Shown here piece by piece: positions 1 through 4,946 of a stretch of 6,444 nucleotides of DNA (positions are counted from its first letter, which is position 1; every line of letters begins with the position of its first letter). This DNA is from Eubacteriales bacterium (GTDB lineage: Bacteria > Bacillota_A > Clostridia > Christensenellales > Aristaeellaceae), in NCBI GenBank assembly GCA_029974855.1, contig JARKQO010000456.1, forward strand, positions 1-6,444, in the 5' to 3' direction. The notes beneath the pieces were generated by a model that was not told the DNA's origin, ran no database searches, and saw nothing but the letters and a program-made list of their open reading frames with translations. The translations under genes and the position numbers were made by a program.

Positions 1-711
1 AGTGCACCGCCGGATGATTTTCGCCAGCCGTGGGTTTGCCAGCTTGACTTGGGAAAGGTCCGTGCGGCCCGTCAGCATCCAGCACAGCAGCACCCCGAAG
101 GAGTAAATGTCCGCCCGGCCATCCGTCTGGGAAAAGCCGTATTGCTCCGGCGGGGCGTAGACCCGGGTGCCCAGGCAGCGGGTATCCGTGTCCGAGGAGT
201 GGTTGTATTCCCGGGCAATGTCAAAATCGATGAGGCACAGGTCGCCGTCGGGCTTTACGATGAGGTTTTGGGGCTTGATATCCCGGTGGATCACCGGCTT
301 CTCCCGGCTGTGGAGGTATTGAAGCACATCGCAAAGCCCCGCGCACAGCTCCAAAACCCGGGCTGTGGACGGGGTGTGGACCCTCATGTACTGGTCCAGG
401 GGCATGCCCTCGATATACTGCCGCACCACCCAGACGCTCCGCTCATCCCGAAACTCCCCGTAGAAGCGGGGCAGGGCTTGGTGCTCCAAAGCGCCCAAAA
501 TCTCCCCCTCGGTGGCCAGGCCCCGCAGCTGCCGGTCGTAGCGCTTCGCCACGCACAGCCGGCCCCCGTCCTTCTCCTGGGCCAGAAAGGTTTCCGTTCC
601 ATGGCCGGAGCCCAGGCATTCGGTCAGGTCATAGCGCTCCAAAAGGACATCGGGGTACAGCCCCTCCAAAGCGGAGGAAAGGAGCCGGACCGCTTCGCCG
701 GGGCCGCTCAT
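1..711 (-). CDS. Ser/Thr protein kinase (Hanks-type), C-terminal part beyond window
   Basis: The gene is open at the left edge: 237 residues are visible without a stop. The visible part is a eukaryotic-like protein kinase domain, which would phosphorylate Ser/Thr on unknown partners, probably in the cytoplasm. Seen: a glycine loop LGSGHG (33-38), VAK with the ATP-binding lysine K56, a C-helix glutamate (E68 or E70), the catalytic loop HRDIKPQN (142-149), the metal-binding motif as DFD (162-164) instead of the usual DFG, GT at 181-182, and APPEQYG (186-192) in place of the usual APE, followed by a DIYSFGVLL helix. No membrane segment or PASTA repeat is visible, but anything C-terminal is outside the window. 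The ATG overlaps the stop of the upstream HTH gene as ATGA, so translation is probably coupled; only a weak GGGGG element precedes it. The retained lysine, HRD aspartate and DFD aspartate argue for an active kinase. Family call is firm; substrate unknown. Confidence 0.93.
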   Translation of the reverse strand, partial: MSGPGEAVRLLSSALEGLYPDVLLERYDLTECLGSGHGTETFLAQEKDGGRLCVAKRYDRQLRGLATEGEILGALEHQALPRFYGEFRDERSVWVVRQYIEGMPLDQYMRVHTPSTARVLELCAGLCDVLQYLHSREKPVIHRDIKPQNLIVKPDGDLCLIDFDIAREYNHSSDTDTRCLGTRVYAPPEQYGFSQTDGRADIYSFGVLLCWMLTGRTDLSQVKLANPRLAKIIRRCT

Positions 712-1169
712 TTTTTGCCCCCGCTGCCAATGGGCGGCAGGCCCAGCTCCTCCAGCACCGCCTGGGCCTGGGTCAGGTCCATCCGGTGGTGCAGGCAGTA
801 GCCGATGGCCAAATCCCGGGGCAGCCGGGGGTACAGGGGCCCAAAGCCCCCATGGCGCAGCAAGGCCTGGGTCTGGGCAATCTCCAGGCCCAGGCCAAAG
901 GCCAGCTGGATCACCGTGTCCCGGGAGGGCCTGCGGCTGCCGCGAAAAACCTGGTGCCCAAAGGAGCGCTCCAGGGTGGTGCGCCGGATGACCCGGTCCG
1001 GCACTTGCTTTTTGAGCTCGCAAAGCTGGGTCAGATACTCCGCAAAGGAAGGAAGCCCCACCTCCGCCGGGTTTTCTCCCAGGAAGCGGGGAAGGTCCGG
1101 GGTTTTGAAAAGCTGATCCCAAAGCTCGGCGGTGGGGATGGCGTGTGCCAGAGGGTTCATGGTGCGCAC
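708..1169 (-). CDS. XRE-like helix-turn-helix protein paired with kinase
   Basis: A 153-residue soluble protein with no signal peptide or membrane segment. The central and C-terminal part (about residues 57-145) resembles a lambda-repressor/XRE-like helical domain: RTTLERSFG then a turn with FRGSRRPSRDTVIQLAFGLGLE, followed by TQALLRHGGFGPLYPR and a second RD-containing helix. From memory, this SRD...LAFGL...LL...LYPR pattern recurs in Clostridia proteins next to Ser/Thr kinases, but I cannot name a characterised member. Function is inferred: a DNA-binding regulator or an adaptor/substrate of the downstream kinase. Its TGA overlaps the kinase ATG. The start is ambiguous: GTG at 1169 has GAGGAG 7 bases upstream, while ATG at 1160 (150 residues) has GAGGTG 6 bases upstream. 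A good promoter lies about 65-100 bases upstream. I see no defect in the frame. Confidence 0.82.
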   Translation of the reverse strand: MRTMNPLAHAIPTAELWDQLFKTPDLPRFLGENPAEVGLPSFAEYLTQLCELKKQVPDRVIRRTTLERSFGHQVFRGSRRPSRDTVIQLAFGLGLEIAQTQALLRHGGFGPLYPRLPRDLAIGYCLHHRMDLTQAQAVLEELGLPPIGSGGKK

Positions 1170-1237
1170 CTCGCTACTCCTCAGGTCCCTTTTCCTGTTC
1201 CTCAGGCCCCGGCTGGCTCCGGGAACCTTGCGTTTCC

Positions 1238-1266
1238 ATTATATCCAAGCCAACCGGCCTTGGCAA
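1238..1266 (-). promoter_or_regulatory. Promoter of the HTH-kinase operon
   Basis: On the minus strand, -35 TTGCCA (1266-1261) and -10 TATAAT (1243-1238) are separated by exactly 17 bases, only one mismatch from the housekeeping consensus. Transcription would begin near 1231, giving a leader of about 60-70 bases before the HTH start. An inverted repeat (GCCAA, six bases, TTGGC; 1249-1264) lies between and partly over the -35, a plausible regulator site. Confidence 0.75.
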
Positions 1267-1308
1267 GGAGGGGTGGGGATACTTTTAGAAAGGCTGGAAA
1301 CTTTTGGG

Positions 1309-1333
1309 AGAAAAGGGACCCCGGGCGCCGGGG
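1309..1333 (-). terminator. Likely intrinsic terminator of the 58-residue gene
   Basis: Seventeen bases after the TAG of the small gene, the minus strand carries CCCCGG-CGC-CCGGGG (1333-1319), a six-pair all-GC stem with a three-base loop, followed by TCCCTTTTCT. The T-tract is short and offset by a few bases, so efficiency is uncertain, but position and strand fit. It would separate the small gene from the HTH-kinase operon, which has its own promoter further downstream. Confidence 0.45.
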
Positions 1334-1349
1334 GCGCGCGCGGGGATGC

Positions 1350-1526
1350 CTACCGGTCGCCCCGGGTCAGGTTTTGGGCGTAATCCTCCAGGCTGGCAAA
1401 GCTGTTGATGCCCGCCGAGCGGGCGGTAAGCTGTTCCTGTACATAATCCGGCAAAGCGCTGAAATACCGCCGGGCGGTTACGTCGTCCCGCAGCAGGGCC
1501 TGTAGGTTCGTATACTTTTTGTCCAT
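1350..1526 (-). CDS. Small conserved-looking protein of unknown function (58 aa)
   Basis: A 58-residue ORF starting ATG GAC AAA AAG and ending TAG. It is predicted to be soluble and helical, without signal peptide, cysteine or membrane segment. The body reads like a compact domain: ARRYFSALPDYVQEQL (18-33), then INSFASLEDYAQNLTRGD (40-57). I have the impression that short Clostridia proteins with the pattern YF-LP-YVQ ... SF-SLE-YA-NL-RGD are common, but I cannot name a family or function. Support for being real: GGGGAGGTGA with ideal spacing to the ATG, coding-like composition, and a probable terminator directly after the stop. It lies 111 bases after lacI on the same strand; no strong promoter of its own was found (only a CATACT -10-like box at about 1548-1553 with a poor -35), so read-through from the repressor gene is possible. 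Confidence 0.8.
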   Translation of the reverse strand: MDKKYTNLQALLRDDVTARRYFSALPDYVQEQLTARSAGINSFASLEDYAQNLTRGDR

Positions 1527-1530
1527 GTGG

Positions 1531-1542
1531 TTTCACCTCCCC
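1531..1542 (-). promoter_or_regulatory. Strong ribosome binding site fixing the 58-aa start
   Basis: The minus strand reads GGGGAGGTGAAA, containing GGAGGTGA (1540-1533), eight bases complementary to the 16S 3' end, six bases before the ATG at 1526. This is among the best such sites in the window and the main evidence that the short ORF is translated. Confidence 0.85.
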
Positions 1543-1637
1543 TTTTAGTATGGCCCAAAGGGAGGAAATCATCAGTGGGATTGGGCAGCCGCCCCGGGCT
1601 TCCCCTCCGCCTGGGGACAGAAGCCATGGCCTGAAGG

Positions 1638-2678
1638 CTACAAGGCCCTGGTGGAATCCCGCTCAATCACCTGGCAGGGCAGTGTGAGGGTGGGGGACTC
1701 CTGCGCCTGCCCTCCCAAGCGGCCCAGCAGGCGCTCCGCAGCCCGGTACCCAATCTGCTTGTTGGGCAGGGCCACGGTGGTGAGGCTGGGGCACAGGCAG
1801 GAGGCGATCTCCCGGTTGTCAAAGCCCACCACGGAAACATCCCCGGGGATGCGCAGCCCATGGCGCTGCACGGCGGCATAGCAGCCCGCCGCCATGGGAT
1901 CGTTCATGGCGAAGATGGCGGTGGGGGGGATCGCCAGGGAAAGGAGGGCGTGGGCCTGCTCCTCTCCGGTGGCAAACTCCCAGTCCCCCCAGCGGATATA
2001 CTCCTGGGGCACCTCCAGGCCCGCCTGGTCCATGGCCGCCCGGAACCCTTCCAGGCGCTGCCCCGTGGCGGAGGAGTTGGGGTGCCCGGCGATCAGAGCG
2101 ATGCGCCTGTGGCCCTGGGCAATCAGCAGCCGGGTAATCTCCCGGGCGCTGTTTTCGTTGTCATAGGTCACCGACATGGCATCGCGGTCCCCGCTGGCGG
2201 AGTAGGCGTACACCAAGGGGATGTTCACCGGCGGATGCACCCCGTCGATGCGCCGGTCGTGCATGGCCACGTAGATGATGCCGTCCACCCGGGCCCCCTC
2301 CAGCAGCCGGATGCCCTGGTTCACGATGCCGATGCAGTGGCTCAGCTGCTCATATTGGTTGTATAGCTTTTGCAGCAGCCGCAGGTTGCTCAGCAGCACC
2401 TGATAGCCGCTTTCCTCCAAAAACTCGTTGATGCCGTCCACGATTTCCGCCACCGGCAGGCCACGGATGTCCTCCACCAGCACCCCGATGATGTGGGTTT
2501 TGTTCATCCGCAGGGATTTGGCGATGGGGTTCAGGTGGTAATTGGTCAGCTCCACAGCCCGCAGTACCCGCTCCCGGGTGTCGGACCCCACGTTTTTTTT
2601 CCCGCTGAGCACATAGGATACCGTAGCCACCGATACTCCGGACAGCGCGGCGATCTCCTTCATGGTAGCCAGAGCCAT
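1638..2678 (-). CDS. LacI-family transcriptional repressor of the adjacent sugar locus
   Basis: A 346-residue LacI/GalR-type regulator, complete and of normal length. The N-terminal helix-turn-helix spans about residues 6-25 (MKEIAALSGVSVATVSYVLS) with recognition helix VATVS (17-21). The hinge helix NPIAKSLR (50-57) carries Leu56, matching the minor-groove leucine of the family. The periplasmic-binding-protein-like effector domain begins near residue 62 (HIIGVLVEDI) and includes GDVSVVGFDN (279-288), whose D287 matches the conserved sugar-contact aspartate, and the typical VIERDST end. The effector is unknown but likely a sugar released by the divergent GH127, such as L-arabinose or an arabinoside. 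ATG at 2678 is preferred, with AAGG eight bases upstream; GTG at 2681 is possible and ATG at 2663 lacks a ribosome site. It has its own strong promoter with an operator-like site over the transcript start, so autorepression is likely. No convincing terminator follows the stop. Confidence 0.95.
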   Translation of the reverse strand: MALATMKEIAALSGVSVATVSYVLSGKKNVGSDTRERVLRAVELTNYHLNPIAKSLRMNKTHIIGVLVEDIRGLPVAEIVDGINEFLEESGYQVLLSNLRLLQKLYNQYEQLSHCIGIVNQGIRLLEGARVDGIIYVAMHDRRIDGVHPPVNIPLVYAYSASGDRDAMSVTYDNENSAREITRLLIAQGHRRIALIAGHPNSSATGQRLEGFRAAMDQAGLEVPQEYIRWGDWEFATGEEQAHALLSLAIPPTAIFAMNDPMAAGCYAAVQRHGLRIPGDVSVVGFDNREIASCLCPSLTTVALPNKQIGYRAAERLLGRLGGQAQESPTLTLPCQVIERDSTRAL

Positions 2679-2731
2679 CACCTCAACCTTGCTTTTCGGC
2701 CTTGGGGGGCCGGGAATTCCTCGTTAAAAAA

Positions 2732-2744
2732 ATAAACGATTCAA
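2732..2744 (-). promoter_or_regulatory. Putative LacI operator at the lacI transcript start
   Basis: The minus strand reads TTGAATCGTTTAT, a central CG flanked by A/T-rich half sites, typical of LacI-family operators. Against the reverse complement of the site at 2895-2906 (TAAATCGATTAA), nine of twelve bases agree (T-AATCG-TTA). It begins about ten bases beyond the lacI -10 box, so binding would block lacI transcription. The palindrome is imperfect. Confidence 0.5.
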
Positions 2745-2753
2745 CCTTGTCCC

Positions 2754-2782
2754 ATTGTACCGCTCTTTTGGGAATCTGTCAA
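2754..2782 (-). promoter_or_regulatory. lacI promoter
   Basis: On the minus strand, a perfect -35 TTGACA (2782-2777), a 17-base spacer and -10 TACAAT (2759-2754), five of six consensus. Transcription should begin near 2747, leaving a leader of about 70 bases before the lacI ATG. It sits within the AT-rich divergent control region. Confidence 0.85.
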
Positions 2783-2829
2783 CGATCTGGACTGTGTGCA
2801 TAAAATAGTTTCCTCATTTTAGGATTGAA

Positions 2830-2852
2830 TGCCATAAATTTTTAAATTGGCA
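2830..2852. promoter_or_regulatory. Inverted repeat abutting the GH127 -35 box
   Basis: TGCCA (2830-2834) and TGGCA (2848-2852) form an inverted repeat around a 13-base all-A/T core. It ends directly at the TTGACA box at 2853, centred near -47 relative to the expected start. Such a position suits a class II activator or an UP-like A/T element. The arms are only five bases, so chance is possible. Confidence 0.3.
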
Positions 2853-2881
2853 TTGACACCGGATGGGGTTGTTGCTATAAT
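2853..2881 (+). promoter_or_regulatory. Promoter of the GH127-ABC transporter operon
   Basis: A perfect -35 TTGACA (2853-2858), a 17-base spacer and a perfect -10 TATAAT (2876-2881), with TGC immediately before the -10, which also makes it an extended -10. Transcription should start near 2888, giving a leader of about 112 bases. So strong a core promoter fits a gene set held down by a repressor. Confidence 0.92.
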
Positions 2882-2894
2882 GACCTTACTGAAT

Positions 2895-2906
2895 TTAATC
2901 GATTTA
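2895..2906 (+). promoter_or_regulatory. Putative LacI operator downstream of the GH127 promoter
   Basis: TTAATCGATTTA: a perfect core palindrome AATCGATT (2897-2904), extended by a matching T/A pair at 2895/2906 with one mismatched pair between. The central CG in A/T-rich half sites is typical for LacI-family regulators. It lies about +8 to +18 relative to the predicted start, a repressing position, and resembles the site in the lacI leader. The binding protein is inferred from the divergent gene. Confidence 0.65.
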
Positions 2907-2985
2907 CCAAACGCCTAAGCCTGCCAAGGCTCTGAAAGCCGCCGGACCAAGGGCAGGATCGGCATCCCGCGAATGAACGAAGAGC

Positions 2986-2994
2986 AAGGTGGAG
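2986..2994 (+). promoter_or_regulatory. Ribosome binding site choosing the GH127 start
   Basis: AAGGTGGAG ends five bases before the ATG at 3000. The in-frame ATG at 2973 has only AGGA about 14 bases upstream, and translation from there would run through this site. The protein beginning MERMEPLPL also matches where GH127 homology normally begins, so 3000 is preferred. Confidence 0.7.
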
Positions 2995-2999
2995 TCATC

Positions 3000-4907
3000 A
3001 TGGAGCGCATGGAACCTTTGCCCCTGGCGGATATCCGGCTCACAGGCGGCGTCTTGGAGAGGATGCAGCGCCTGGTCCACGAGAAGGTGCTGGCCTACCA
3101 GTGGGAGGCTCTGAACGACCGGGTGCCCGGCGCGGCCAAAAGCCACTGCCTGGAGAACTTCCGCATCGCCGCGGGCCTCTCCCAGGGCGAGCATTACGGC
3201 ATGGTTTTTCAGGACAGCGATCTGTACAAATGGCTGGAGGCGGTGGCCTACTGCCTCCAGGCCCTGGGGGACGGGATTCTGGAGACCCTGGCCGACGAGG
3301 CCTGCGGTTTGATCGCCAAGGCCCAGGGCCCCGACGGGTACCTGAACACCTATTATACCCTCAAGGAGCCCGGCAGGCGGTTCACCAGCTTGCAGCAGGG
3401 CCACGAGCTGTATTGCGCCGGGCATCTCTTTGAGGCCGCGGCGGCCTACTACCGGGCCACGGGCAAGCGGGTCCTCCTGGACGTGGCCTGCCGCTTTGCC
3501 GACTATCTGACCCGGGTTTTCGGCCTGGGGGAGGGCCAGATTCCCGGCTACCCCGGCCACCAGGAGGTGGAGGTGGGCCTGGTGAAGCTCCATCAGGTCA
3601 TGGGAAACCAGGCCTATTTGGACCTGGCGGACTATTTCATCCGCCAGCGTGGCAAAAACCCCCCGTACTTTGTGCAGGAGCGCCAGAGCCCAGATTACCG
3701 CGATATCTTCGGCCTTCCCGAGCTGCTGAGCCCCGTCTATGGCCAGTGGCACCAGGAGCCCGTGAAGCAGCGGGAGGCCGTGGGCCACGCGGTCCGGGCC
3801 CTGTATATGTACAGCGCCATGGCGGATCTGGCCCGGCTCACCGGGGAGAAGGACCTGGAGGAGGCCTGCCGCGCCCTGTATGACAACGTGACCCAGCGGC
3901 GGATGTATATCACCGGCGCCGTGGGCTCCAGCGCCACCGGCGAGAGCTTCACCACGGACTATGACCTGCCCAACGACACCGTCTACGGCGAAAGCTGCGC
4001 CTCCGTGGCCCTGATGATGTTCGCGGCCCGCATGGCCTCCCTCACCGGGGAGGGCCGGTATTACGACACGGTGGAGCGGGCCTTTTTCAACCGGGTGCTG
4101 GGGGGCATTTCCCAAAGGGGCACGGAGTTCTTCTATGTGGGCCCCCTGGCGGTGGACCCCGCCTTTTGCGCCTTTAACCCCGGCCTTGCCCATGTGAAGC
4201 CCGTGCGGCAGAAGTGGTACGACGTGGCCTGCTGCCCCACCAACATCGCCCGCACCATCATGAGCATCGGCGGCTACGCCTTCACAGCCAGGGGGGACAC
4301 CCTGTACATCCACATCCCCCTGGCCTGCCGCATCCGCAGCGGGGCCTTCTCCCTGGAGCTGCGCACCCAGTATCCCTTTGGGGACGTGCTGGCCATCCAG
4401 GTGGAGGAAAGGACCCAAAGCCTCGCCCTCCGCAAATCCGGCCTGGCCCCGGTCCGATGGATCAGGATCAACGGGGAGGAGCGCCCCCTTCAGGAGGCGG
4501 ACGGCTACTACCTGCTGCCCGGCCTTGCGCCCGGAACCTTGGTGGACGTGGGCTACGACCTGCGGCCCCGCTATGTGGTGTCCCATCCCAAAGTGGCGGA
4601 CAACGTGGGCAAGGCCGCCGTCATGCGGGGGCCCTTGGTATACTGCGCGGAGCAGGCGGACAACGGCCCGGGCATCCCCTGCCTCAGGCTGCCCAAAGCG
4701 GCTGTTTTTGAGGAAAGGCCCGCCTTCACCGGGGACGGGGCCGTGGCCCTCACCGCCCGGGGAAGCAAGGCGGCCTTTGCCGACCAGCACGCCCTGTACC
4801 AAACCAGCCCGCCCCTGTGGGAGGAAGCGGACATCACCCTGATTCCCTATTACCTGTGGGCCAACCGGGGCCTGGGGGAAATGCGGGTGTACTTGCATCT
4901 TGCATAA
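3000..4907 (+). CDS. Glycoside hydrolase family 127, beta-L-arabinofuranosidase-like
   Basis: A 635-residue GH127 (formerly DUF1680) enzyme expected to remove non-reducing beta-L-arabinofuranosyl residues, as does Bifidobacterium longum HypBA1 (658 residues). No signal peptide, so it should act in the cytoplasm on imported oligosaccharide. The N-terminal two-thirds forms the (alpha/alpha)6 barrel, the rest beta-sandwich. Active-site residues are all visible: acid/base glutamate E315 (in TGESF), then E331 and C333 (in YGESC), and the pair C411-C412 (in ACCPTN). These correspond to HypBA1 Glu322, Glu338, Cys340, Cys417 (nucleophile) and Cys418, with near-identical spacing; the glutamate and three cysteines bind zinc. 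First gene of an operon under a strong promoter and LacI-type operator; the binding-protein gene follows after 39 bases. An in-frame ATG at 2973 would add nine residues. The family also contains enzymes for other sugars (for example in rhamnogalacturonan II), so exact specificity is less certain than the family. Confidence 0.96.
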   Translation: MERMEPLPLADIRLTGGVLERMQRLVHEKVLAYQWEALNDRVPGAAKSHCLENFRIAAGLSQGEHYGMVFQDSDLYKWLEAVAYCLQALGDGILETLADEACGLIAKAQGPDGYLNTYYTLKEPGRRFTSLQQGHELYCAGHLFEAAAAYYRATGKRVLLDVACRFADYLTRVFGLGEGQIPGYPGHQEVEVGLVKLHQVMGNQAYLDLADYFIRQRGKNPPYFVQERQSPDYRDIFGLPELLSPVYGQWHQEPVKQREAVGHAVRALYMYSAMADLARLTGEKDLEEACRALYDNVTQRRMYITGAVGSSATGESFTTDYDLPNDTVYGESCASVALMMFAARMASLTGEGRYYDTVERAFFNRVLGGISQRGTEFFYVGPLAVDPAFCAFNPGLAHVKPVRQKWYDVACCPTNIARTIMSIGGYAFTARGDTLYIHIPLACRIRSGAFSLELRTQYPFGDVLAIQVEERTQSLALRKSGLAPVRWIRINGEERPLQEADGYYLLPGLAPGTLVDVGYDLRPRYVVSHPKVADNVGKAAVMRGPLVYCAEQADNGPGIPCLRLPKAAVFEERPAFTGDGAVALTARGSKAAFADQHALYQTSPPLWEEADITLIPYYLWANRGLGEMRVYLHLA

Positions 4908-4926
4908 TGCACAGCGGTGCGTTAGC
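4902..4926 (+). other. Intercistronic stem-loop over the GH127 stop codon
   Basis: GCATAATGCAC (4902-4912), loop AGCG, GTGCGTTAGC (4917-4926) can pair over ten base pairs including one T-G wobble and one bulged A. The left arm contains the TAA stop. No T-tract follows; the next bases lead straight into AAAGGAGG of the following gene. It is more likely an mRNA processing or stability element than a terminator, if functional. Confidence 0.4.
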
Positions 4927-4946
4927 ATATAAAGGAGGAGAGGGAC

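Noticed and set aside
49..1505. Plus-strand ORFs of 250 and 239 residues over the kinase, HTH and small genes
   Set aside because: They run antisense to recognised motifs (HRDIKPQN, XRE-like domain) and have GC-shadow composition without family resemblance.
1527..1637. Terminator or strong promoter between lacI and the 58-residue gene
   Set aside because: Short GC repeats exist, but no hairpin is followed by a T-tract, and the CATACT box at about 1548-1553 has no acceptable -35 (CTGATG at 17 bases).
1285..1666. Minus-strand ORFs of 95 and 62 residues around the 58-residue gene
   Set aside because: They are other frames of the same stretch; neither start has a ribosome site comparable with GGAGGTGA at 1533-1540, which serves the 58-residue frame.
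1860..2735. Plus-strand ORFs of 168 and 121 residues over lacI
   Set aside because: Antisense shadows of a complete LacI-family gene with intact HTH, hinge and effector domain.
2732..2746. CcpA cre site in the lacI leader
   Set aside because: TTGAATCGTTTAT has a CG core, but the TG and CA ends do not fit the cre spacing; it fits the local LacI operator better.
2904..4928. 674-residue ORF on the minus strand opposite GH127
   Set aside because: It is the antisense shadow of a clearly recognised GH127 gene; high GC suppresses stops. Its translation is low-complexity, rich in H, G, V and P, and matches no family.
4900..4933. Internal promoter before the binding-protein gene (TATAAA at 4928-4933)
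   Set aside because: The only -35-like TTGCAT is 22 bases away, and the -10-like box runs into the ribosome site, so it is not convincing.
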